NCBI GenBank assembly: GCA_034716415.1
Contig: JAYEJB010000059.1
Span: 1 to 64,000 of the forward strand
Reading direction: 5' to 3'
DNA: 64,000 nt
Origin: JAYEJB01 sp034716415
GTDB lineage: Bacteria > Patescibacteriota > Patescibacteriia > SG8-24
The notes beneath the pieces were generated by a model, which was given only the letters and a program-made list of their open reading frames with translations, had not been told where the DNA came from and ran no database searches. The translations under genes and the position numbers were made by a program. Shown here in pieces: positions 8,969-16,693 of this stretch; position 1 is the stretch's first letter, and every line of letters starts with the position of its first letter.

Positions 8969-9033
8969 GGGGTCAGGTCTTGTATTTTAACATTTTTGAT
9001 ATCTGGTAATGATACTATGTTAGACTTGACCCC
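8969..9033. repeat. GGGGTCAGGTCTT inverted-repeat element
   Basis: GGGGTCAGGTCTTG at 8969-8982 faces AGACTTGACCCC at 9022-9033, with an AT-rich interior. Sequences with these ends are dispersed in many genomes and are often linked to REP-associated transposases; no transposase is present here. It abuts the restriction-enzyme stump, so its insertion or a deletion ending at it probably removed the rest of that operon. Confidence 0.6.
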
Positions 9034-9107
9034 GAAGCACATTCCCGCGTCAGCAAAATGCTCGCCAAGGAGCGGGAGAGGGCAAGAGTCAAGATGTGAC
9101 CCCTATT

Positions 9108-9272
9108 TTAGTGAAGTATTGCCCAAAGACCAATAGCGACTGGCCATAAAAAAACGATATAAAGAAAAGTAAAAATATTTTCTGGAAACGGTGCGTCAAT
9201 ATATCCGACCCGCCAGAAAAATACTCCTATTGCAAGATAGCTTATTGCGATTAAAAATATTTTTATCTTCAT
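9108..9272 (-). CDS. 54-aa hydrophobic membrane protein
   Basis: Reading back from ATG at 9272 gives 54 codons ending in TAA at 9108. The product starts MKIKIFLIAISYLAIGVFF, then has a short polar loop with YIDAPFPEN (about 24-32) and a second hydrophobic segment FTFLYIVFLWPVAIGLW (34-50). Two membrane spans with a short loop are therefore likely. It is AT-rich like the defence remnant. I know no named family. A Shine-Dalgarno match is weak, so translation is plausible rather than certain. Confidence 0.55.
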   Translation of the reverse strand: MKIKIFLIAISYLAIGVFFWRVGYIDAPFPENIFTFLYIVFLWPVAIGLWAILH

Positions 9273-9296
9273 CACTCACTTTATTAAATTTTGCTT

Positions 9297-9320
9297 GGGG
9301 GGGGTCAGGTCTTTAATTGT
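9297..9320. repeat. Second GGGGTCAGGTCTT end fragment
   Basis: The word GGGGTCAGGTCTTTAATTG repeats the start of the element at 8969, in the same orientation. A related inverted word (GTCAAGATGTGACCCC) lies at 9088-9103. These are probably debris of the same repeat family. The DNA from 9321 to 9412 shows nothing else. Confidence 0.5.
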
Positions 9321-9412
9321 CGGATTTTCGACCTTAAAATCTAGCCAAAATGGTACTCACTGCAATTTTTGAGACCCGACTCCACACGATAAACAATTTA
9401 GCATAGCTACAA

Positions 9413-9442
9413 CAAAAAACCACCACAAAGTGATGGTTTTTT
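9413..9442. terminator. Bidirectional terminator after the 1531-aa gene
   Basis: A6-CCA and TGG-T6 arms pair around a short loop. It lies about 110 bp past the stop of the large minus-strand gene. Confidence 0.75.
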
Positions 9443-9469
9443 GACTGAACGCATATGGGTCGCCACACA

Positions 9470-9560
9470 CGTTCACTCATGGCTCCGAGGTGACGATTCG
9501 AACCGTTCTCCTGAAATTCAGAACCTAGCTCTAAGAATCTCGTGGTTCGCCTTAACCAAC
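9470..9560 (-). other. tRNA-like remnant overlapping the 1531-aa stop
   Basis: On the minus strand a D-arm-like stretch (GCCGGTTGGTTAAGGC) is followed by a paired variable-arm-like hairpin, a T-loop consensus GGTTCGAATC and a 3' end CCTCGGAGCCA like that of tRNA-Asn at 16428. The T-stem has mismatches and no 5' acceptor strand is found, so it is not a working tRNA. It may be a pseudo-tRNA or an old attachment site. Confidence 0.35.
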
Positions 9561-12500
9561 CGGCATGAACAGCCGGTAGAGAAAGGTCCAAGCGTTGAGG
9601 GTGACATACCTCTCGGAGAGGGAGAGTGGAGCGGTCCGGGCGGGCTTTATCTTACCGTCCGTGACGCGCACGCCTCTCGCCTTCATCTCGGCGACATCGA
9701 GACCCTTGGCCTTCACGAACTCCTCGGTCATGGGCGTCGGGATGCTGCGACGGAGGTGCTCCGTGCGACCGTCGTGGGTGACCTCGATGTCGATGCCCGT
9801 GCCGCATTCCCAGCAGGAGCCGATGTCGGTCAAGGTGAACTGTAGGACCTTGTAGTCGGTGTTGACCTCCGTGGAGAGATTCTCGTAGTCGGCAACGAAA
9901 CCTTCCGGCGGTTCGACCGTGACCGTGACGCCCCAGTCCCCTTCCGAGTCGAAGACGAACGGGTAGAGTTCCGTGGTGTCATCCCACTCGATGTACTCCG
10001 GTTCGATGACGTAGAGAACCGAGCCATCGTGCTTGGATGTCTTGGCCGGGACGGAAGTGCCGTCCGCGCGGACGATGACGTTGAGGCGCTTATCGACGGT
10101 GTCGCCGTTGGCGAGAATGCCGGAGTGGACGCCGGCCACGACCGTGGTCTGCGGGTCTTCGGAGACAAGGAGATATTCACCCGGATCGAGGGTCATGAGA
10201 GCGTGACCGTCGGATCCGGTGGTGCCGGTGCCGTCAGGGATACAGGTCGAGAGGACGGTGGAGTAGTCGTGCGGATTGTATCCGATGGTGTCGGCGCAGG
10301 AACTGGAGATTTTGGTGTATGCGTTGACTGTGGCACCGACCACGGGCTCCTTGGTGCTGCCAGGTTCGTTCCCCTGCCCCACGGTGTGACGGCGAAAGAG
10401 CACGGAGAGCTCAGCGGAGGACAAGTCGATGGTAATCTCCAGCGTCTGTGTAACTTCCTCGTTCCCGGCGTTGTCCGTGGCGCCAAAGTGGAGGGTATGG
10501 GTGCCTTCTTCGGTGAGTTCGATGGAGCCCGAGTACTCGCTCCAATTGAGGCCGCCGTCGGTGGAGTACAGGAGTGAGGCGACGCCGGTGCCTGAAGGGC
10601 CGTCGTCGGCTGTGAGGACCACTGTGACCGGGGTGACGTACGTGACGCCGTCAGGGGCGAGAGTGCCCGTAACCTCGGCGATAGTGACCGGTGCGGTGGT
10701 ATCGACCACTCCCGGGGCGATGCTGACGTCCGTGGTGCCGGAAACGGCATGGACGACCGCCTCGTCAGGCTCGACTGACTGGGCTTCAAGAATCGTTGAG
10801 GTGTATATCCCCGAGGCCGGATCGATGTACCGGGCATAAATGTCGTATGAGTCGGAGGTATCGGGAAGCTGCGCGGCGATGTCCGGATTCGCTGCCAGGA
10901 ACTCGGCGTTGTCGTGCGCGGAGACCACGTGGCGGCACCCTTCATTCCCCTCCGGCGGGAAGAAGATCCATTCCGGAGCACCTTGGTTGTCGCCATTCAT
11001 GATGACGTCATCGATCTCCGCCTCATACTCGCCGGTTTCGTAGTTCATGCCGACGTGCCGCCCGTCATCGCAGTACACATGGAGGTCGAGGTCGGGCTGC
11101 ACAGAACCTTCAACAAACGGGGCATACCTGATCTGCTCGAACGGCCAAGCTGAACGGAACGGAGCATCATCGATAAATCTAGCTAAAGCACCGAACACGA
11201 CGAATGTAATCACCATGATGCCGATCACAACACCGATTACCATCTTCAGACGTTTAATACGTCCCTTCCCTTGTTCAGAGCGATTCTTTCTCGTTAAGAC
11301 GACGATTGCGACAGCTGACAGCAAAACCACTAAAATCGCGAGTTCGATAATCAACAACCCAAGAACATAGCCCGACGGTTCAACGCGATAGACGTCCTCC
11401 ACGACAAGCGTACCCTCCTCCTCTGTACCCAGCACCACATTGCCGTCGGGGTTAATGATCAATGTCAAACCCTGTAAAATTGCAAGCGGCCTTAAGACTT
11501 CCCCGACAACAACGCCCGGCAAATTCAATGCGAACCAAGCTGCATCCATCTCACCGATAACAGCCTCAATCTCCAGTTGGCCATCAACGGCCCTCAGATC
11601 ATTGGCCTTGATCGTCACGAGATGTGAAAAATCATTATAGCTCTCATGTATCGTGGGACTAAGAAGACCGTCATTGGCTGTCATCAACGGATCGACAATA
11701 CCGTTGCCGGGTATCGTCACTACGTCTGACTCATCGTTCACGTAATACACGACAAGATGATTATCATCGATTCCGGGCAACGATGTGTCCCAGTTACCGT
11801 ATTCTTCGTTACTGGTCCTTGATTCAATCAGCAGATATTCCGATTCAGCCTGCGAAAGATCTAACCGAAGGACTTCGTCTCCGAAGGAAGACGAGGAAAG
11901 CGATTCGACCCAAACATTACTGGGGTAATTCCCTGATCCGTATCGCGATTCAGTCAACCAACCTAAATTTATCCTGCTATAAGCGGTCATCGAGGCGGGA
12001 TTCGATCCACCATCATTCTTACTGGCAGTCGCCATGACACCCCAAGCCCTGACATCACCACGCCTATACAGATCGGGCAGTAAATCTGAATCGGGCGACA
12101 TAAGTGGCTTCATCACGTGCCCTAACTCATGTACCCATACACCCAGCGGTTCGGTTTCAGCGACTGTAATGAAATGACTGTCCGGATCATGGATGACGGC
12201 AGCAAACGAATGAATCAGGTCGGTCTGATTCTCATGCTCTTTACCGTCGCCGGCATGCACCAACAGGACGGCATCAACGGTGGTCGTATCAATACCAGAT
12301 ACCGCTAAAGTATCTGATACAAGAGCCAGTCTTGATGATGGGCTATTTACACCATAATCATTTAAGTAGCCGGGTAAGTCATACCAATCGCCCGCATTAT
12401 CCATTATTAATGGTTCGATATTGACTGCACCGAACGAGTTCTCCCGAAAATAATCATTCACGCAGAGCAGAAGATCCTCATAGTATTCCCTCCCATGTCC

Positions 12501-14147
12501 GTCAGCGTAGGTCTTCTCCTCGATGAGCTTGCAGGGCTGGGCGGTGATAGGTCCGGATTCGTGCTGGACGTCAGCGAGATCAGCCAGGATGACCGCGACC
12601 GTGATGATCTGCGCATCGACTGTCTTCCACGGTTCGAAAGCGACGTTGTCGGAGACGGTATCACCGAGACCGTCCGGATTGAGCATGCCGTGGTAGGGAC
12701 CTGATGCGTCACCCCACCAATTGTCGGTCGCGGTGAGGGTGCCGGACGGAGAGTTGTTCAGGGCGCCGTAATGGACGTTGTCGTGGATACTGCCATCCGT
12801 GACCGTGGCGTTCCCACCGGCCATGGCGTAACCGTAGAGGTTGTGATCGATCTCGGTGCGGGAGACGGTCGCCGTGCCGCCGTATTGGAGGATGCCGTAC
12901 TCGAGGGAGTCATGGACATGCGAATCGGAGATCAAGAGGGAGATGTTCGTGCCATCCAGGGTGACGCCGCCGCGACAGGGTCCGGGTGAGCAGACGACTC
13001 CGGCGTAACGGATGTCGACGTAATTGATGGTTCCCGAGGTGTTCGGTCCGAAGACGATACCGTCCCAGTCTCCCGGGGCGGGGGTGGTGACGCTACCGTC
13101 GCTGTTCGTATCACCTCCGACCGTGTCGTCATGGATGGAGGTGAAGACGACCGGTGCGGCTGAGGTACCGTTCACGACGAGGGTGCCGTCGTTCTGCAAG
13201 GTGCTGAATTGTTCGCCCTTGACGACAGTGCCGGGATTGATGGCGAGAGTGTGATATTGCGGAATCGTAAAACGGGTGCCACCGGGGTGCGTAGCGTCCT
13301 CTATTATATATGGAAGGTCCGCGCTCCAGGTCTGGTCGTGGGTGAGGAAACCGTACATCAGGAGTCCGTTCCGGGCACTGCCGGTGCTGATGTTACCGGA
13401 AGCCGAGACGAGGTCCACCCCGCCGTTGATACGAGCCGAGGCGCTGGCGTTCGCGGTGAAGGTGTTGTTCGTGAGCGTCAGGGTACCTTCCCAAGCGTTG
13501 GCGTTCACGCCGTAATAGTCGTTGTCGTGGATGATGTTGTCGGCAAGGGTCGCGGTGCCATGGGCGAGAGAGAAACCGTACGGCTGATGATCGATCTCGG
13601 TCCCGGCGACGGTCACCAGGCCGTCGTACTGGACAATGCCGTATGTCAGAGAATCATGGACGCGTCCGGAGATGATGTCGATCGGACCGGTGACGATGGT
13701 GATGCCGCCACGACAGATTCCGGAACAGGGCGCGCCGGCGTAGCTGATATCGGCGTGGACAAGGGTGCTCTCTGCACTGCCGGAATCGAAGAGGATGCCG
13801 TTCCAGCTTCCGGGAGTCGCGGAGAGAGAGGTGAAGACCGCCGGGGCGGACTCGGTACCGTTGACGTTGAGACTGCCTTCGACGGTGAGGCCGGTGCCGG
13901 TCGCAAACTCGACGGTGACGCCGGATTCGATGGTCAGGGTCGCTCCAGCCGGAACGATGGCGTCGGAGTCGACCGTGTACGGACTGCTGGCGGCGTTCCA
14001 GACCGTGCCGTCGGGGATGGTGCCGGAGACGGGTGTGGCTGCCCGTGCCGAAAAGACGGGCAATAACAAGAACAACAGCAGAGACGTTGCAGTCGAAAAG
14101 ATAAACTTGCGACGGATGAAGGATGATATGTCTTTTACCATATACAT
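9552..14147 (-). CDS. Giant mosaic secreted/membrane protein: beta-helix, M6-like metalloprotease, Ig-like domain
   Basis: The product has 1531 residues. A signal peptide (1-37, ending SARA) leads into two long right-handed beta-helix units (about 50-500). These carry repeated IDH.LYG and HDN..YG words and end in a NWWGDASGP motif. Residues 520-880 look like an M6 (immune-inhibitor-A type) peptidase with HELGH at about 672-676. Two membrane spans follow at about 927-950 and 970-993. An Ig-like or chitobiase-type beta domain with SGTGVASLLYSTDGG lies at about 1145-1245, before a C-terminal region of no known family. It is probably anchored and faces outward, and may act as an adhesin or protease. 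By eye the middle (11160-12480) is more AT-rich than both flanks, suggesting gene fusion. Confidence 0.75.
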   Translation of the reverse strand: MYMVKDISSFIRRKFIFSTATSLLLFLLLPVFSARAATPVSGTIPDGTVWNAASSPYTVDSDAIVPAGATLTIESGVTVEFATGTGLTVEGSLNVNGTESAPAVFTSLSATPGSWNGILFDSGSAESTLVHADISYAGAPCSGICRGGITIVTGPIDIISGRVHDSLTYGIVQYDGLVTVAGTEIDHQPYGFSLAHGTATLADNIIHDNDYYGVNANAWEGTLTLTNNTFTANASASARINGGVDLVSASGNISTGSARNGLLMYGFLTHDQTWSADLPYIIEDATHPGGTRFTIPQYHTLAINPGTVVKGEQFSTLQNDGTLVVNGTSAAPVVFTSIHDDTVGGDTNSDGSVTTPAPGDWDGIVFGPNTSGTINYVDIRYAGVVCSPGPCRGGVTLDGTNISLLISDSHVHDSLEYGILQYGGTATVSRTEIDHNLYGYAMAGGNATVTDGSIHDNVHYGALNNSPSGTLTATDNWWGDASGPYHGMLNPDGLGDTVSDNVAFEPWKTVDAQIITVAVILADLADVQHESGPITAQPCKLIEEKTYADGHGREYYEDLLLCVNDYFRENSFGAVNIEPLIMDNAGDWYDLPGYLNDYGVNSPSSRLALVSDTLAVSGIDTTTVDAVLLVHAGDGKEHENQTDLIHSFAAVIHDPDSHFITVAETEPLGVWVHELGHVMKPLMSPDSDLLPDLYRRGDVRAWGVMATASKNDGGSNPASMTAYSRINLGWLTESRYGSGNYPSNVWVESLSSSSFGDEVLRLDLSQAESEYLLIESRTSNEEYGNWDTSLPGIDDNHLVVYYVNDESDVVTIPGNGIVDPLMTANDGLLSPTIHESYNDFSHLVTIKANDLRAVDGQLEIEAVIGEMDAAWFALNLPGVVVGEVLRPLAILQGLTLIINPDGNVVLGTEEEGTLVVEDVYRVEPSGYVLGLLIIELAILVVLLSAVAIVVLTRKNRSEQGKGRIKRLKMVIGVVIGIMVITFVVFGALARFIDDAPFRSAWPFEQIRYAPFVEGSVQPDLDLHVYCDDGRHVGMNYETGEYEAEIDDVIMNGDNQGAPEWIFFPPEGNEGCRHVVSAHDNAEFLAANPDIAAQLPDTSDSYDIYARYIDPASGIYTSTILEAQSVEPDEAVVHAVSGTTDVSIAPGVVDTTAPVTIAEVTGTLAPDGVTYVTPVTVVLTADDGPSGTGVASLLYSTDGGLNWSEYSGSIELTEEGTHTLHFGATDNAGNEEVTQTLEITIDLSSAELSVLFRRHTVGQGNEPGSTKEPVVGATVNAYTKISSSCADTIGYNPHDYSTVLSTCIPDGTGTTGSDGHALMTLDPGEYLLVSEDPQTTVVAGVHSGILANGDTVDKRLNVIVRADGTSVPAKTSKHDGSVLYVIEPEYIEWDDTTELYPFVFDSEGDWGVTVTVEPPEGFVADYENLSTEVNTDYKVLQFTLTDIGSCWECGTGIDIEVTHDGRTEHLRRSIPTPMTEEFVKAKGLDVAEMKARGVRVTDGKIKPARTAPLSLSERYVTLNAWTFLYRLFMPVG

Positions 14148-14261
14148 GGATGTTGAGACCTAAACCTGCATTGATTGTATCACAGCCGCTCTAGATCAAC
14201 CGAGATGCGGCTCCACCATGAACATAAGTGATATGCTCTGTGGAATTATTGGCTGACTACC

Positions 14262-14340
14262 GTGCGTGGGACTCGAACCGTCAAATAAGTCTAAAATTTC
14301 AGATTCCTATCCGAGTGCCGATTTCTGCATAAGATATGAC
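14262..14340 (-). other. tRNA 3'-half-like remnant
   Basis: The minus strand reads CTGAAATTTTAG, then GACGGTTCGAGTCCCACGCACGG, which has the T-loop consensus but an imperfect T-stem and no 5' half. Its order of words matches the remnant at 9470-9560, in the same orientation, so the two bracket the 1531-aa gene. The rest of 14148-14427 holds no gene I can see; a run of ten C lies at 14394-14403. Confidence 0.3.
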
Positions 14341-14427
14341 GAGTGCAATCGCCTGCGAAACGAGGCCTGAAAATATGCAAACTGCTAATGCTGCCCCCCC
14401 CCCGACACTTTCGAAAGGAAGACCAAG

Positions 14428-14781
14428 TTGTCTGACTCCCTGGTTGATATCCCTCTTGTCCATGCGCTTTATGATACATACGCTTGCTGGCACCAGCTTG
14501 CACTTAAGTTCCCGAAGTCGCAGCGCTACACCCTCGGCCGGAGGTGCGATGACTATATGCTCTCTGTACTGGAACTCGTCCTTGAAGCGGCTACGGCCGG
14601 CGAACCGAAGAAAAAAGAATCGGCTATCGTCGCCGCAAGCGCCAAGCTCGACACACTTAAGCTGTTGGTCCGGCTCTCCAAGGACTGTAAGTGTATCTCA
14701 CACCGGCACTACCAGGCCATGGAGACCCGCCTTTACCGCATCGGCAGGATGACGGGCGGCTGGCTCAAGTCGATGCGATAG
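14428..14781 (+). CDS. avd: Avd-like four-helix-bundle accessory protein of a diversity-generating retroelement
   Basis: This 117-residue protein is helical and basic. The stretch KFPKSQRYTLGRRCDDYML (about 28-46) is the recognisable core of the Avd/S23 four-helix-bundle family. Avd forms a pentamer that binds the reverse transcriptase and template RNA and is needed for cDNA synthesis. The start is TTG at 14428, with AAGGAA just upstream, and no in-frame ATG gives the conserved first helix. It ends 40 bp from the template repeat and points toward it, convergent with the template transcript. No reverse transcriptase gene accompanies it. S23-type bundle proteins of other function exist, but the adjacent repeats support Avd. 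Confidence 0.85.
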   Translation: MSDSLVDIPLVHALYDTYACWHQLALKFPKSQRYTLGRRCDDYMLSVLELVLEAATAGEPKKKESAIVAASAKLDTLKLLVRLSKDCKCISHRHYQAMETRLYRIGRMTGGWLKSMR

Positions 14782-14783
14782 GC

Positions 14784-14810
14784 AAAAAACGCCGACATTG
14801 GCGTTCTTTG
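14784..14810. terminator. Shared terminator between avd and the template repeat
   Basis: The hairpin AACGCC/GGCGTT has an A-run on one side and a T-containing tail on the other. It ends avd on the plus strand and, with six T, the template-repeat RNA on the minus strand. Confidence 0.75.
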
Positions 14811-14821
14811 CGCGGGCAGGC

Positions 14822-14957
14822 ACTCCCGGGCAGAGGGCACCGAGTAGTCCGAGTTGTCGTTACTGTGCCAGTTGGCGTTCAAATTCACCTTGCCGGAGTC
14901 GGTGTTGCGGTTCACGATCGGCACGTTCTGCCACGACTCATCGTCGTTCTCGGGGAC
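14822..14957 (-). repeat. Template repeat (TR) of the diversity-generating retroelement
   Basis: This 136-bp block aligns without gaps to the variable repeat at 15283-15418. Of 15 differences, 14 fall where the template has A on the minus strand; one is a G-to-C change. Read in the target frame, the template is rich in Asn codons (AAC), the usual design that lets adenine mutagenesis reach many residues. The end nearest 14822 is GC-rich and identical in both copies, as expected of the homing-initiation sequence. The template should be transcribed leftward as a non-coding RNA ending at 14784. The frame around it is open for a stretch, but I treat it as non-coding. The rest of 14958-15204 shows no convincing gene. 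Confidence 0.93.
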
Positions 14958-15204
14958 CATCAGCATTACGCCGCCCCCTTCCGGACCACCGGACACAGAC
15001 GCGTCCATGCCCTGTATTTTATGCGGAATCCACTGGCCTATGGCCCCGATTCCAAGGGAAGGCGCGGAGTACCCGTCCATCGCGCCGCGCGCTCCGCAGA
15101 TCCGTGAACATACGGACTCTGGCGGCATATGCGATAGCGAGGGATTTCGGCGACGCATACCCGTAAATATGCGTTCATGAGCCTATTCTCCAATAGTGAG
15201 TATA

Positions 15205-15256
15205 CGAAAAAAGAACCCGGAGGGCCAAGGTCCAAAGACCAAGGCCATCCGAGTTC
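15205..15256 (-). terminator. Terminator hairpin just downstream of the variable repeat
   Basis: A 14-bp stem (15213-15226 with 15243-15256, one mismatch) with an inner paired loop is followed on the minus strand by a T-run. It ends the target gene. It lies about 25 bp beyond the variable repeat, where known retroelements of this kind carry a hairpin needed for homing, so it may serve both roles. Confidence 0.75.
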
Positions 15257-15280
15257 AAAGGTTCCGAGTGCCGAGTTCCG

Positions 15281-16120
15281 CTACTCCCGGGCAGAGGGCA
15301 CCGAGCAGTGCGAGACGTCGTAACTGTGCCAGTAGGCGTCCAAATGCACCTTGCCGGAGTCGGTGTCGCGGTACACGATCGGCACGCACTGCCACGACCC
15401 AGCGTCGTACTCGGGGACATTGATCTCGTACCCGGCACAGAACCACGCGCACCATTCATTATAATCGATAGCGCGCACCCGGTCGGGCACGAGCCAGGCG
15501 AGCACGAGGCCTTCGTCGGCGAGCGACCTTGATCTGCGCACGGACGTGACGGAGTTGCGCTTGCGGTGAGCGGACAGGTCGGGGATTATGATCCACTCGA
15601 CCACTGGCATGAGGCTACCGTTGCCGTTCAGGAGCCGGAGCCTGTCCACATTTTCGCCTCGGTACGGGTGCTCTCCGGATAGCAGCAAGTCCCATCGCCA
15701 GGACTTGTCGTGGGCGTGTTTCACGGCATCGGCGTGGGCTTCGAAGGTCCTGATGACCCCATCGCGCCCCTTGCCGAAACGAATGCGGAAGCTACGGTAG
15801 GCGTCCCGACCTTCCGGCCACTCGAGAGCGGTCTCGGCGAGACGCGTACAGACGGCCTCGATATCCCCGATGTGGGGATGACCGCTGTCTTTCCAGAAGC
15901 CGTTCATCTCGCGCAGGGCGGCAAGCTGCTCTTCGACCGTCTGCTTGAAGGGGTTGATGTTCACCAGGCCGAACACCTGGAGAAGCGCCTCGACCGCTCT
16001 GTCCGCGCCGCCCTCCTTGCGGATGGCGGTAGCCAGTTCGGCCGTGAACTTCGGATGCCCGAGAAGTACCCGGACGGTCTCGAAACCGCGAGAAAACGTG
16101 TCATCATTCAGGCGTGCCAT
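15281..16120 (-). CDS. Variable protein, target of the diversity-generating retroelement
   Basis: The protein has 279 residues. ATG at 16120 is chosen because AGGAGG sits 8 nt upstream; the longer reading frame reaching 16282 would run through a leader hairpin. There is no signal peptide or membrane span, so it is probably cytoplasmic or exported by another route. The N-terminal half is helical (RGFETVRVLLGHPKFTAEL near 11-29) and not recognised. The C-terminal 120 residues, rich in Trp and Tyr, look like the C-type-lectin-like fold usual for such targets. The last 45 codons are the variable repeat. Compared with the template, 13 residues differ, for example Asn to Tyr, Asp, His, Cys and Val. 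The ligand is unknown. Confidence 0.9.
   Translation of the reverse strand: MARLNDDTFSRGFETVRVLLGHPKFTAELATAIRKEGGADRAVEALLQVFGLVNINPFKQTVEEQLAALREMNGFWKDSGHPHIGDIEAVCTRLAETALEWPEGRDAYRSFRIRFGKGRDGVIRTFEAHADAVKHAHDKSWRWDLLLSGEHPYRGENVDRLRLLNGNGSLMPVVEWIIIPDLSAHRKRNSVTSVRRSRSLADEGLVLAWLVPDRVRAIDYNEWCAWFCAGYEINVPEYDAGSWQCVPIVYRDTDSGKVHLDAYWHSYDVSHCSVPSARE
15283..15418 (-). repeat. Variable repeat (VR) at the 3' end of the target gene
   Basis: These 136 bp are the acceptor copy of the template at 14822-14957. Fourteen of fifteen differences are at template adenines. The repeat ends 2 bp before the stop-codon boundary of the target gene, so every change alters its C-terminus. The last 20 or so bases on the coding strand are invariant and GC-rich. 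Confidence 0.93.
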
Positions 16121-16188
16121 GTGGCATACCTCCTTTTCATGCCGTCGGCTTACCCTTGTCGCGCCCCATGCACGATGTCGGGCATACC

Positions 16189-16244
16189 CGTTGAAAACGG
16201 CGTACTGGAGCCGGCGGCTCGGCCACAGTACGTCGTTTTCAACG
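16189..16244 (-). promoter_or_regulatory. Long leader hairpin upstream of the variable-protein gene
   Basis: Arms of 27 bp (16189-16215 and 16218-16244) pair with few mismatches; the outer CGTTGAAAACG/CGTTTTCAACG is perfect. It lies 69-124 bp upstream of the start codon. It could be a transcript leader structure or an attenuator-like element. The rest of 16121-16427 shows nothing else. Confidence 0.65.
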
Positions 16245-16427
16245 ACAGTGGAATTGGAATGTTCAACAGTAGACAATAGCATGAAAATACTCGACTGTCA
16301 AGAACACGTGAAGCAAAACGCAGGACTTTCATCCCGCGTCTGCATATCTCCAGTTTCAGCTGTTCCGGTCTTCCTGAACCCTGCACTCGCAGGGGTCGCG
16401 TACCGGTCCACCTGAAAAAATTGTTGG

Positions 16428-16502
16428 TGGCTCCGAGGGCGAGATTCGAACTCGCGACCAATTGGTTAACAGCCAACTGCTCTACCACTGAGCTACCTCG
16501 GA
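16428..16502 (-). tRNA. tRNA-Asn (GTT)
   Basis: The cloverleaf is complete: acceptor TCCGAGG/CCTCGGA, a D-arm with AGCTCAGTGGTAGAGC, an anticodon loop CTGTTAA with GTT, a T-arm with GAGTTCGAATCTC, discriminator G and encoded CCA. The 5' end is at 16502. Confidence 0.95.
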
Positions 16503-16634
16503 ATATCTTGTTTTTTACTTAGCATGGCTACGATCGGCCACGGCCACGCTTATCACGACTTGTCCCCCGAAGCTTTACTTGTCCTCCATAGCTTTAGCGA
16601 AGGAGGAGCGAAGGGGGAAGCTACCTCGGAATAT
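16491..16634. repeat. Direct repeat of the tRNA-Asn 5' end flanking a 112-bp insert
   Basis: AGCTACCTCGGAATAT occurs at 16491-16506 and again at 16619-16634. The second copy is a stub of the tRNA gene's 5' end. Between them is non-coding DNA with a small inverted repeat (CTTGTCCTCC/GGAGGA). No promoter or gene was recognised in 16507-16618. Confidence 0.7.
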
Positions 16635-16693
16635 GCTCTGGCGAAAGGAATATTAACATAATAACCCGATTTTGCAAGAGCTGGAATGAGACT

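Noticed and set aside
14299..14493. Minus-strand frame with a hydrophobic stretch overlapping the avd start
   Set aside because: It runs through the C10 tract and antisense to avd, with no good start. Likely chance.
14733..15158. Open frame that includes the template repeat
   Set aside because: It shares the target's reading frame only because the template copies the target; upstream part has no similarity to anything and lacks a ribosome-binding site. Treated as non-coding template RNA.
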